In this document: positions 8,837 through 16,534 of the stretch, piece by piece
Numbering within the stretch: position 1 is the first letter of the stretch
How the letters are laid out: each line of letters starts with the position of its first letter
Source: Nitrospinaceae bacterium
GTDB lineage: Bacteria > UBA8248
DNA length: 56,459 bases
Assembly: GCA_018669005.1 (NCBI GenBank)
Contig: JABJAL010000096.1
Span: 1 to 56,459 of the forward strand
Reading direction: 5' to 3'
Notes under the pieces: model-generated
Database searches by the model: none
Told to the model about the DNA's origin: nothing
What the model saw: only the letters and a program-made list of their open reading frames with translations
Position numbers and translations under genes: made by a program

Positions 8837-10108
8837 TTAGGCCCTCACCCGCCTGTCGGCCAGCCCGAGGATCGCCGAGGCCATCACCTCGGCCCCGGCC
8901 ACGATATCGGAAAATTTCGTGAACTCTTCTGGCGTGTGCGAGAGCCCCTTCACGGAGGGGACGAACACCATACCTATCGGACACAGCGCCGCGATGCGGC
9001 AGGCATCGTGTATTCCACCGCTCGAAAGCGTCAGCGAGGAATGCTCTGTTTCGCCTGCGGCACGCTTGAGCGCCCGCCGGATTCCCATAGAGGCTGGGCA
9101 GGCCGCGTACTTCACGCTTAACTTCACGCGCCCTTTCACCCCGCGTTTTTTCTCTATTCGCAAAAGCGTCTTTTTTATACGCCCTAGCATTGCACGAGAC
9201 GCCGCATCGCTTTTACTTCTTAAATCAAAAGAAATTTTCGCACCCCCTGGCACGATTGAGTACCAGCCCGGCTGGGCACTCATCATCCCGAAGGTGAGGG
9301 TCATTCGATGGCGCTCGGGCGCGCGCCGCACAGCCGCCTCGATTTCCACCATGAACGCGGCGGCGGCCATCGCCGCGTCTCGGCGATAGAGCATAGGCTG
9401 GCCGCCCGAATGGGCGGTTTGCCCCTCGAAAAAAATATCCCCCCGCAGAGCCCCTACAACGGTATCGACAATGCCTATTGGGACTTTTGCGGTCTCTAAA
9501 ATAGGCCCCTGCTCGATGTGAAGCTCCAGAAACGCTTTAAGATTTTTTTTCGAGAGCTTGCAGCTTTTAAATCGCTCGGGCCTGCCTCCCGAAAGACGGA
9601 TCGCCTCCCAAACTGATTTTCCGGTGGGGGGATGCACTGCCCTTTTCATCTCACCGGCGCCAAGCTGTCCGGCGAGAATGCTGCTTCCAAAGGTCACGAC
9701 ACCGCACGCAGATTCTTCGCCGACAAAGGCCACCACCTCAAGCGGATGATCGTGGAGGGCATCAACCTCGGCAATGCGCCGGACGGCCTCAAGCGCAGTG
9801 AGCACCCCGGCTGGCCCGTCAAAGCGCCCGCCCGGATTTTGCGAATCAAGGTGAGAGCCCGCCATCACTACGGGAAGGCCTTTTACCCCGCCTTGTTTCC
9901 TGCCAAAAAGATTACCCACCGCGTCCACCCGCGTTTTAAGACCCGCCTCCTCCATCCAACCCCGAACCAGGTCGCGAACCTGGTTATACTCTGGGGTGAG
10001 CGCAATTCGCGCCAATCCGGTCTTGCCGTAGCGACCGATAGTCGACTGGGCGTCGAACTCTTTTTTCATGCGGGCGCGGTTCGCCCGGATGGGCATATAT
10101 TTCTTCAT
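8837..10108 (-). CDS. M20-family amidohydrolase (N-carbamoyl-L-amino acid hydrolase type)
   Basis: 423-residue zinc- or manganese-dependent amidase of the carbamoylase/allantoate-amidohydrolase group, which removes carbamoyl or ureido groups from amino-acid-like substrates. Motifs seen in order: MAGSHLDSQNPGGRFDGPAG (metal His and bridging Asp), VAFVGEES (catalytic and metal Glu), ELHIEQGPILE (metal His), SGGIHDACR (last metal His) and MVFVPSVKGLSHTPEEF. It is the last gene of the minus-strand operon that begins at 16313, 41 bases after the dehydratase beta-subunit gene. This may mean the pathway handles a carbamoylated or ureido dicarboxylic acid; the substrate is not evident. Confidence 0.9.
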   Translation of the reverse strand: MKKYMPIRANRARMKKEFDAQSTIGRYGKTGLARIALTPEYNQVRDLVRGWMEEAGLKTRVDAVGNLFGRKQGGVKGLPVVMAGSHLDSQNPGGRFDGPAGVLTALEAVRRIAEVDALHDHPLEVVAFVGEESACGVVTFGSSILAGQLGAGEMKRAVHPPTGKSVWEAIRLSGGRPERFKSCKLSKKNLKAFLELHIEQGPILETAKVPIGIVDTVVGALRGDIFFEGQTAHSGGQPMLYRRDAAMAAAAFMVEIEAAVRRAPERHRMTLTFGMMSAQPGWYSIVPGGAKISFDLRSKSDAASRAMLGRIKKTLLRIEKKRGVKGRVKLSVKYAACPASMGIRRALKRAAGETEHSSLTLSSGGIHDACRIAALCPIGMVFVPSVKGLSHTPEEFTKFSDIVAGAEVMASAILGLADRRVRA

Positions 10109-10149
10109 ACAAGATTTTCCATCAGAACAAATCGGCTGAGCGCATCTGC

Positions 10150-10839
10150 TCAGAAAACTTCGTCCTCGGGATTGTGCACCTCGCCCAGTCGTTTGAGGGT
10201 GGGCAGAGGCAATCCCTCATAAAGCTTCTTGAGCTCCGGATTCGTCTCACTCTGGGCCATTTGGTAGAGGCTATTGCCGCTAGTGTCACATTCAACAAGA
10301 AACGGCCCAAAATTTTTCACGCGGAGCACCCACATGGCCTGGGCAATACCAAGCTCGTCGAGCCAATGGACGGCCTCAACCTTTTTGACTCCCCGTCCGT
10401 ACTGCGCACCGATCCCATAGCCGACCGTGTTCAAAAAAACGGCGCCAAGGCGCTTAAAATGATTTTGATAAAACTCGGACGACATCCCCCCCTTGCCGAT
10501 GATGACACGGGTGTTGTGTTGTTCCATGAGGAGGGGCAGATATTTTTCGAACCGAAAGCTCGCCGTCGCCGTCACGGCAGAGACCTCCCACTCGCCTGGG
10601 GATTTTTCGCCCACTGCGGGTGAGCAATGAAAAGTAGCGTTCGTGAGAGAGGCAATATCTACAGGCGGCTCGGCCCCTTCTTCAAAAAGTTTTTTGTAGA
10701 GCCCGATGCGCCCGGTAAAAACCACGCCATTGAGGCGCACAATGTCGCCAAGTTTTAGTCTATCCAGTGCCTCACGCGAAACGGGGGTATCGAGAAGGTG
10801 CTCATCCATCGCTAAATCTGATGTTGTCATCTTAGGCAT
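10150..10839 (-). CDS. Class I fumarase/tartrate dehydratase, beta subunit
   Basis: 229-residue C-terminal half of an oxygen-sensitive iron-sulfur hydro-lyase of the fumarase/L-tartrate dehydratase family. Visible are LKLGDIVRLNGVVFTGR near residue 35, the swivelling-domain start, and RVIIGKGGM near residue 115. Start ATG 10839 follows a GGGGG stretch and lies 13 bases after the alpha-subunit stop, so the subunits are translated from one mRNA. The pair reversibly adds or removes water in a C4 dicarboxylate. Fumarate/malate is the simplest reading given the adjacent succinate/fumarate oxidoreductase; tartrate or a methylated analogue is possible. Confidence 0.92.
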   Translation of the reverse strand: MPKMTTSDLAMDEHLLDTPVSREALDRLKLGDIVRLNGVVFTGRIGLYKKLFEEGAEPPVDIASLTNATFHCSPAVGEKSPGEWEVSAVTATASFRFEKYLPLLMEQHNTRVIIGKGGMSSEFYQNHFKRLGAVFLNTVGYGIGAQYGRGVKKVEAVHWLDELGIAQAMWVLRVKNFGPFLVECDTSGNSLYQMAQSETNPELKKLYEGLPLPTLKRLGEVHNPEDEVF

Positions 10840-10852
10840 TGAAAAACCCCCG

Positions 10853-11797
10853 TTAACTCACCGTGTCGCGGCGATAGTAGTCGGTGAACCATCGTGGGTC
10901 CTCCCGATATTCCACTTCACCACTCGGGTAGACACGCGCAGTGGCCCGGCGAAGGGCAAAGCATTGATGATGGATTGAGACCGGCATCCCGCCCGTGTGG
11001 GTGTAGGCGACCTCAATGTGCGCGTCCATCACCGCACCCTCGCCCTTGAAACCCATCACGCTCAAGCTCGATCGCTTGCCGAGTTCAACCAGTTCTTCTT
11101 CAAGCGCTGCGATTTCTGGATCAGGGTTACGATTGCCCACCACGCGAAGACAGGCAGCCTCCTTCGCTAATTTCACGCAAGTGTCTTTCGTCCCGCCGAT
11201 TCCTATGCCGACGATGGCGGGCTGACACGAGAGGCCGCGCTTGAAGAATTCGCTAATCACATCGAGATAGAACCGACGGATGCCATCAATGCCGTCGCCG
11301 GGAAAAAGCATCCGGTAGTCGCCACCGAAAAGACCGCCCTTGTGGAAAGCGGTCATCTCCACCCAATCGGCCTCTGGCTCCCATGTATAATCGACGTTCG
11401 GTGCATGGATACCGACGTTGTTGTTGTAATCGTTTCTCGTAATTGGATGAACGCGATTTGGGCGAAGGGGAATCTCTGCCGTGGCGCGTGCTGTGGCCTC
11501 GCGGATGCTTCGCTCGAAGGCAACAAAGCCGCCCTCGATACGCGCCTCGTTTCCGATCTTGGCGTAAAAACGAGGAAGACCCGTGTCGGCACACATCGGA
11601 CTCGAATCCTCATCGGCGACTTCGTAGTTGTTCACAATTTCGAGCAGAACGAATTTAGATAGCTTTTCGGTCTCGCGCTCGGCCATCGATCGAATGGAGG
11701 TTCGAACGTCGTTAGGAATATGAATCGCAGCGCGTCGGTTGAGCTCAAAAGCTACTTCGCGAATCAGATCAGCGCCAATGGCGGTGGTGGTGGTCAT
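10853..11797 (-). CDS. Class I fumarase/tartrate dehydratase, alpha subunit
   Basis: 314-residue N-terminal half of the [4Fe-4S] hydro-lyase. The three cluster cysteines are recognisable as Cys69 in PMCADTGLPRF, Cys191 in LSCQPAIVGIGIGG and Cys279 in HHQCFALRRA. The ATG at 11797 has GAGGAG six bases upstream and was preferred to a frame-open extension of 25 residues that is not family-like. It is 43 bases downstream of the iron-sulfur subunit gene. Splitting of the enzyme into two genes is usual in archaea and many anaerobic or deep-branching bacteria, whereas E. coli FumA is fused. Confidence 0.93.
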   Translation of the reverse strand: MTTTTAIGADLIREVAFELNRRAAIHIPNDVRTSIRSMAERETEKLSKFVLLEIVNNYEVADEDSSPMCADTGLPRFYAKIGNEARIEGGFVAFERSIREATARATAEIPLRPNRVHPITRNDYNNNVGIHAPNVDYTWEPEADWVEMTAFHKGGLFGGDYRMLFPGDGIDGIRRFYLDVISEFFKRGLSCQPAIVGIGIGGTKDTCVKLAKEAACLRVVGNRNPDPEIAALEEELVELGKRSSLSVMGFKGEGAVMDAHIEVAYTHTGGMPVSIHHQCFALRRATARVYPSGEVEYREDPRWFTDYYRRDTVS

Positions 11798-11840
11798 AGG
11801 TTGCTCCTCCTCATAATCCCCGTCGAGAGAGGGTGAAATT

Positions 11841-12614
11841 TCATTTGTCCAAAGCGTGGCTTCCTGGAGCACGGCCCTTCAAGGCAGCAGACACAAAGGA
11901 TTTTACTCCGCTAGCCACCGCTCGGCGCTTAAGCCCTTGAATGGCGGTCGTCGGACTAATGCCTTTTGGGCAAGCCTCGGTGCAATTGAACTGGCTGTGG
12001 CAGCGCCAGAGGCCATCCTCTTTCGCCACCTCGGCGAGCCGTTCATCGACCGCGCCATCACGGCTGTCGCACACCAGGGTGTATGCCCGGTTCAGGGCAG
12101 CGGGACCCAGGAACATGGGCTCGTGCGCCACCATCGTGCAAGCAGAATAGCAGATTCCGCAGGTGATGCATTCGATGTGCGGGTCAATGCGGCCCCGCTC
12201 GCGCCCGTCCGGCGATATCTTGGCCGGGGCGGCCGATGCGGCTTTGGTCGGCTCGGCCCAGCCACGCGCTCGGTTCATCTTGGCAAAAAACGGGTCCATG
12301 TCCACCGCCAGATCACGAAGGGGCGGAAAATTCGCAAGCGGCTCAAGCGTGACCCGATCTCCTAGCCCCTCGATAAGGGTCCGGCAGGCCCAGCGCGGGC
12401 GCCCGTTCACCCGCAGGGCGCAAGTTCCACACATTCCCACCCGACACGAATAGCGAAAACCGAGGGATTCATCATGCTCGCTCTGGATAACGGTCAGCGC
12501 GTCGAGCACCGTCATTCGGGGGCGGGGCGTAATTATGTAGCTCTGGTAGCGCTCCTCAGGATCGCCTGCCTCGCCGCCTCGCCTGATCCGAAACTCCACA
12601 CCGCTCCCGGTCAT
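11841..12614 (-). CDS. Succinate dehydrogenase/fumarate reductase iron-sulfur subunit
   Basis: 257-residue electron-transfer subunit. All cluster ligands are visible: [2Fe-2S] Cys57, 62, 65 and 77 in SCRVGMCGTC and RWACR; [4Fe-4S] Cys149, 152, 155 in ECITCGICYSAC together with the late CP motif; and Cys205, 211, 215 in WRCHSQFNCTEACPKG for the third cluster. It passes electrons between the flavoprotein and the membrane quinone. The ATG at 12614 overlaps the anchor-subunit stop as TAATG, a classic translational coupling; a GTG five codons upstream is less likely. Residues 115-140 are an Ala-rich linker between the two domains. Confidence 0.95.
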   Translation of the reverse strand: MTGSGVEFRIRRGGEAGDPEERYQSYIITPRPRMTVLDALTVIQSEHDESLGFRYSCRVGMCGTCALRVNGRPRWACRTLIEGLGDRVTLEPLANFPPLRDLAVDMDPFFAKMNRARGWAEPTKAASAAPAKISPDGRERGRIDPHIECITCGICYSACTMVAHEPMFLGPAALNRAYTLVCDSRDGAVDERLAEVAKEDGLWRCHSQFNCTEACPKGISPTTAIQGLKRRAVASGVKSFVSAALKGRAPGSHALDK

Positions 12615-12958
12615 TAGAAAAATCCCCACCAGGCACTGCGCATAAAGCCGAGCCAGAAAAACGCCGCGACGCCAAAAGCCGTTAGAACCCAGAGCAATTT
12701 CCTCTGGTGCCGTACCGGAAATCCAAAGTCGGTTAAAATCACCTTAAGCCCGTGCATTCCGTGGAGGAGGACAAGCACGAGGACCGCAGAGCGCAGCCAT
12801 TTGTTGTACGGATTCAGAACATGAAACGGAAATATGACTAAAAGCACGACCGCCGAGAGGCGCTGTATCACCCAGGCCCACATGCCCGGATACATTGCGC
12901 GCCAAGAGGAGAGTTCCCAAAAAGGAGGCCTCGCGGGAGGGCCGGATGAGGATGCCAT
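12614..12958 (-). CDS. Succinate dehydrogenase membrane anchor (SdhD-like)
   Basis: 114-residue membrane protein with three predicted helices. The first contains WVIQRLSAVVLLVIFPFHV; the second LHGMHGLKVILTDFG, which matches the SdhD signature HxxxGxxxVLTDY, giving a haem-b ligand histidine and the Asp-aromatic pair near the quinone; the third is WVLTAFGVAAFFWLGF. ATG 12958 follows AAGGAG. Only this one small anchor is present, whereas enzymes with anchors of this size normally have two (SdhC plus SdhD). Either a homodimer or a separately encoded partner would be needed for a full haem site. Confidence 0.85.
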   Translation of the reverse strand: MASSSGPPARPPFWELSSWRAMYPGMWAWVIQRLSAVVLLVIFPFHVLNPYNKWLRSAVLVLVLLHGMHGLKVILTDFGFPVRHQRKLLWVLTAFGVAAFFWLGFMRSAWWGFF

Positions 12959-12993
12959 CAAATCTCCTTTCTAAAAATGCTTTGCCCTGCAAA

Positions 12994-14739
12994 TCAATTT
13001 GATATAGAGCCCGAGGGTGCGACAGGAGGTGCGAGCGCCTCGCCGGGCCTCACGCGGGTGAAGCTCACCTCGCGGCGCATTACGTCGATCTCCTCTTCCC
13101 GCTTCGAAATAAAAACATTATACAAACCGCCCTCTTTTTGCTCGGGCATATCATCCCTGAAGTGACTTCCCCGGCTCTCGTCGCGCTCAATGGCGCTCCT
13201 CGCAATCAGCCCGGTAATTTTTATCTGGTTGCGCACATCGAGAACGTTTTGCCAGGCGAGGTTATAGGCTAATCCGCCTTCGGCACGCGCCCCGGCCGCC
13301 TGCGCTCCTAGAGCCGTAATATCCTCAAGGCCCGAGGCCATATCATCTCCGTTTCGCCTCAGACCAACCTTCGCCCACATCACCTCTTTAAGCGCCGCGC
13401 GAATCGGATAGGGAGACTCGCCCGTCCCCAAAGCCGCAAGCGCATCGACAACAGCTTCCTCGGCAGAGGCGCGATCAAAGCTCACCAATGGTTCGGTTGC
13501 CTCTTTTGCCATCTCCTCGCCAGCCACTTCTCCGAACACCGTCGAATTCGCCACCCCGTTTCCGCCGAGGCGATTCGCGCCGTGGGTTCCACCTGCGTCC
13601 TCGCCCGCCGCGAAAAGACCGGGCAGATTCGTGCGGCATTCGGTGTCGATTTTGATACCACCCATCATGTAGTGCGCCGTGGGGGAGACCTCCACCGGCC
13701 CCCCCGCTAGGTCAAATCCTAAATCTGCACATCGATCAACCATGCCCTTGAAATTTTTTCTGACAAAATCTGCTCCAAGGTGGCTCACGTCAATAAAAAC
13801 ACCGTCGTTTTCGGTGCCGCGCCCTTCTCGAATCTCGGTGTAGCCAGCCCGCGAAACGAGGTCGCGTGTCGAGCGCTCCATACGCTCGGAGTCGTAGCGC
13901 TCCATGTAGCGCTCTCCGCGGCCATTAATCAGATGACCGCCCACGCCCCTCAAGCCCTCCTCAAGGAGTGTGCCTGTTATCTGAAGACCATCGCCCGTGA
14001 GAATACCAGTCGGATGAAACTGGACCATCTCCATGTCACAAAATTCGGCGCCCGCCTCCCACGCCATCGCCATTCCATCGGTCGCAAGCTCCTGGGCGCA
14101 GGCCGAGTATTTATAGAAAGTTGGTCCGCCTCCAGTCGCCAGGAGCGTACACTTGGCGTTAACGGCGGTGAATGCCCCGCTCCGGATATCGAGAAGCATT
14201 GCCCCGGCGACGCGATTTTCGCCTCCGGCGGCGGGAAGAAGCGCAATGGCTCGATGCTCTTCAAGAACGGGGATATCCCGCCGGGCAATCTGCTCGGAGA
14301 CGCGGTTGGTAAGCTCAATGCCTGTGAGATCGCCCTTGTGAACAGTGCGGTCGAAACTCTGGCCAGCAAAGGCTTTTTGGTGAATCTCACCCTCGGGGGT
14401 GCGGTCGAAAAAAGCGCCGCAAAGGGTTTCGAGTTTTCGTATGCAGCCGGGCGCGCGGCTCACCAGTTGCCAGGCAAGATCTTGATCGTTCAGCCAGGCC
14501 CCGGCCTGGACGGTGTCCATAAAATGGTTTTCGACCGAATCGTTCTCAGATAGGGCGACATTGTAGCCCCCCTGCACCATGCGGGTGCACCCGCTTTTAC
14601 CGAACAAACCTTTGACGGCTATGAAAATCTCAAGACCGGGATCATTCTCCCAGGCTGCCAGGGCAGCTAGCAGGCCCGCCCCGCCCGAGCCGAGTATCAA
14701 GAGATCACATTTCCGAGAATGATAAGCGGATTTGCTCAA
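12994..14739 (-). CDS. Succinate dehydrogenase/fumarate reductase flavoprotein subunit
   Basis: 581-residue FAD enzyme that interconverts succinate and fumarate or a close analogue. Seen: the Rossmann motif LLILGSGGAGLLAA near residue 15, MVQFHPTGI and EEGLRGVGGHLIN in the dicarboxylate site, SPTAHYMMGGI, and GGTHGANRLGGNGVANS at the C-terminal FAD-binding end. The position of the histidine that covalently binds FAD in classical SdhA is Cys51 (SGCTRMVQGG), so FAD is likely non-covalent, which is more usual in fumarate reductases and L-aspartate oxidases. I chose the TTG at 14739 because CGAGGG lies seven bases before it, 13 bases after the selenoprotein stop; a longer frame exists but its extra residues overlap the selenoprotein gene. 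Confidence 0.92.
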   Translation of the reverse strand: MSKSAYHSRKCDLLILGSGGAGLLAALAAWENDPGLEIFIAVKGLFGKSGCTRMVQGGYNVALSENDSVENHFMDTVQAGAWLNDQDLAWQLVSRAPGCIRKLETLCGAFFDRTPEGEIHQKAFAGQSFDRTVHKGDLTGIELTNRVSEQIARRDIPVLEEHRAIALLPAAGGENRVAGAMLLDIRSGAFTAVNAKCTLLATGGGPTFYKYSACAQELATDGMAMAWEAGAEFCDMEMVQFHPTGILTGDGLQITGTLLEEGLRGVGGHLINGRGERYMERYDSERMERSTRDLVSRAGYTEIREGRGTENDGVFIDVSHLGADFVRKNFKGMVDRCADLGFDLAGGPVEVSPTAHYMMGGIKIDTECRTNLPGLFAAGEDAGGTHGANRLGGNGVANSTVFGEVAGEEMAKEATEPLVSFDRASAEEAVVDALAALGTGESPYPIRAALKEVMWAKVGLRRNGDDMASGLEDITALGAQAAGARAEGGLAYNLAWQNVLDVRNQIKITGLIARSAIERDESRGSHFRDDMPEQKEGGLYNVFISKREEEIDVMRREVSFTRVRPGEALAPPVAPSGSISN

Positions 14740-14752
14740 ACCAAAACCCTCG

Positions 14753-15283
14753 TCACAAAGAGATGGCCATGAGGCGCCCGGCAATGGCTTCGATGGCATC
14801 TCTCGCCAGCTTTTCGAGCTCCTCTTTATCCATGTGGGCCACCGGATGGGGCGTGGCAATAATTGGGTAAGGTTCGGCGAAAAGGGCCTTGGCCTGAAAT
14901 TCACCCGCTCCTAAAAAATCACTCGTTACTACAGGTACCGCAGGCACTCCCCAGCGCTCAAAAAAAGCCGCATCGTGCAAACTGCACGTTGTGCAGCTTC
15001 CTCAGTAAGCCAGGCCTTCGACAACAGCATCGCAGTGACGAGCGATTTCCTCGGCAAGTTCCTCGGGCGCAGGTTTTGCGTGGGTTGGTTTTTTGTAATA
15101 CACGGTCTCACGGACACCGTAATTTTCCTTGAGAAGGATTCCCACGGCATCTAGAAAGATATCGCCCTTGGGCTTGCTGATATCCAGAAGACCCACAACC
15201 TTGCCTTCCAGGCTCCCCGGGCGGGCCGCCAGCGCATCAATTCGCCGCTTCGGTTTTACAGTCGGATCAAAAATATCGGGCAT
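14753..15283 (-). CDS. UGSC-family selenoprotein with in-frame TGA (Sec94)
   Basis: One 176-residue selenoprotein. The frame from ATG 15283 runs MPDIFDPTVKPKRRIDAL onward to a TGA at 15002-15004, and continues in the same frame to a second TGA at 14753-14755. Reading the first TGA as selenocysteine gives LAYUGSCTTCSLHDAA, the hallmark motif of the family known as UGSC (seleno)protein, and a total length normal for it. Sec94, Cys97 and Cys100 form overlapping UxxC and CxxC redox motifs. A bacterial SECIS hairpin starts three bases after the codon. Function is unknown; a thiol/selenol oxidoreductase is inferred. It lies 40 bases after the 329-residue gene and 13 bases before the flavoprotein gene. 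Without readthrough the gene would look like two truncated proteins. AAGGGGA precedes the ATG. Confidence 0.93.
14965..14999 (-). promoter_or_regulatory. Bacterial SECIS element of the UGSC selenoprotein
   Basis: On the minus strand, two bases after the Sec TGA, a hairpin can fold: a lower stem of seven pairs (AAGCTGC, 14999-14993, with GCGGCTT, 14971-14965, one G-U), a small internal loop (ACAA against AT), a perfect upper stem of five pairs (CGTGC, 14988-14984, with GCACG, 14978-14974) and a five-base apical loop AGTTT. The loop has a G at its second position and begins 18 nucleotides after the TGA. Both agree with what is known of bacterial SECIS elements, which bind SelB and lie immediately downstream of the UGA inside the coding region. 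Confidence 0.88.
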
Positions 15284-15323
15284 TTACATTCCCCTTGTCA
15301 AAAAAATTTTCATCTTGTGGACG

Positions 15324-16313
15324 CTACCCAGCCATCGGATTTACCGGCCTGGTAACCATGTTCGTACCCATATAGTCAGCAATTCCAGGCATCACCATGC
15401 TGTAGATACCACCAACGCCACCTGCCACTATCAACGTAAGCGCCTCGGGAGTCTGAAACTTGCGACGGCGGCGCTCATCTCCCTCACCTGGCATAACAGC
15501 CGCCTGGAAAATCGCATTTCGCGCCGCTACCTTGCTCCATCCTGCCTTACCAAAAACAGCGGCGTGCATCGGACCCAACGCGAGAATCACCCCGCTCACC
15601 CCAATCTGATGTTTGTCCGCCGACCAGATGCAGTTCATCGAGCGCCCCAGTATGTCGGCCATTTCTTCTGCCCTCGTCACGCCCTCAATTCGAATCTCAT
15701 GAGGCGCCTCGCAGGTAAAAAGTGTCACCGCCCCCTGATCGGAACCAACCCGGCGATCAACATAGAGCGGCTCCCAAGGGCTTTCCTCCTCGTTTTCCCC
15801 AATGCAATAGCTATACCGGGCGGGAGAGCCGAACATGGTCCGCGATATCCCCCCCGGCTTCGAGCCACCGATATTCGAGAGGATCAGCATCAGCGCCCGT
15901 CCGACGACGGCATTGCCCCGCGTCCCGTTACCGAAAACGCCGTTTCCGCAGTTAATTCCGCCCAACTCGCGGGCCGGACCGTTCACGATTACTAGTGGCG
16001 TGGCGGAATCCGTCATCCCGCCCACCGCGTGGAGGTTAAATTCCTTGTCCACCATCGCCTGAACCCCCGCCACGACAATTGGCATATGCTCAGGTGTGCA
16101 ACCCGCCAACACAGCGTTGATGGCGACTTTCTCCGCCGTCGCCTCGCCATAATTGGGTGCGACATCGCCCAGAACATCCTCCCCAGATAGCCCGCCAGCC
16201 TTGAGCAAGGCGTCTATCTTCTCTCGCGTGGGCGGCACGACAGGCAAGCCATCCGTCCAACCCTTCTCGTAGTAAATTTCAACCAAATCGTTCTCGTCAC
16301 GTTCGAACGGCAT
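15324..16313 (-). CDS. Conserved protein of unknown function beside UGSC selenoprotein
   Basis: 329 residues, no signal peptide or membrane helix. I do not recognise a named domain. Features: an N-terminal motif YYEKGWTDGLPVVPPT, a Gly/Asn-rich stretch INCGNGVFGNGTRGNAVVGRA at about 120-140, and five cysteines (72, 122, 170, 201, 228) of which none form a CxxC. SHORT segments such as GVSGVILALGPMHAAVFG and VAGGVGGIYSMVMPG suggest an alpha/beta enzyme fold with glycine-rich loops. It is the first gene of the eight-gene operon; the selenoprotein follows 40 bases later. Being adjacent, it is the best candidate partner or substrate-binding component for the selenoprotein. Start ATG 16313 has GGGAG upstream. 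Confidence 0.8.
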   Translation of the reverse strand: MPFERDENDLVEIYYEKGWTDGLPVVPPTREKIDALLKAGGLSGEDVLGDVAPNYGEATAEKVAINAVLAGCTPEHMPIVVAGVQAMVDKEFNLHAVGGMTDSATPLVIVNGPARELGGINCGNGVFGNGTRGNAVVGRALMLILSNIGGSKPGGISRTMFGSPARYSYCIGENEEESPWEPLYVDRRVGSDQGAVTLFTCEAPHEIRIEGVTRAEEMADILGRSMNCIWSADKHQIGVSGVILALGPMHAAVFGKAGWSKVAARNAIFQAAVMPGEGDERRRRKFQTPEALTLIVAGGVGGIYSMVMPGIADYMGTNMVTRPVNPMAG

Positions 16314-16471
16314 ATCTACTCCCGAATTTCAAAAAAATAATAAAACCCATGGCTACTTGATGAATATGAACGCCCCCAACAGCCTCATGTTACCCGTCCC
16401 GAACGAAACCGGCAAAGCAGGCGTATCGATGGCGCCACCCGAAGAAGCTACAATATCGCATCAGACGGTTT

Positions 16472-16477
16472 TATACT
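16472..16477 (+). promoter_or_regulatory. Candidate -10 box ahead of anion transporter
   Basis: TATACT within GGTTTTATACTGTCA, about 60 bases before the transporter start. No good -35 hexamer is found at the right distance, so this is weakly supported. The 221-base gap here separates two divergent transcription units. Confidence 0.25.
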
Positions 16478-16534
16478 GTCATTTATTATTAACGTCTTGA
16501 CTGAGGAATCTAGATTTCATGCCGGGGAGGCTTC

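Noticed and set aside
14753-14980. A separate small protein starting just after the TGA
   Set aside because: It begins with a TTG lacking a ribosome site and is in frame with the upstream part; the UGSC motif and SECIS hairpin show that it is the C-terminal part of one selenoprotein.
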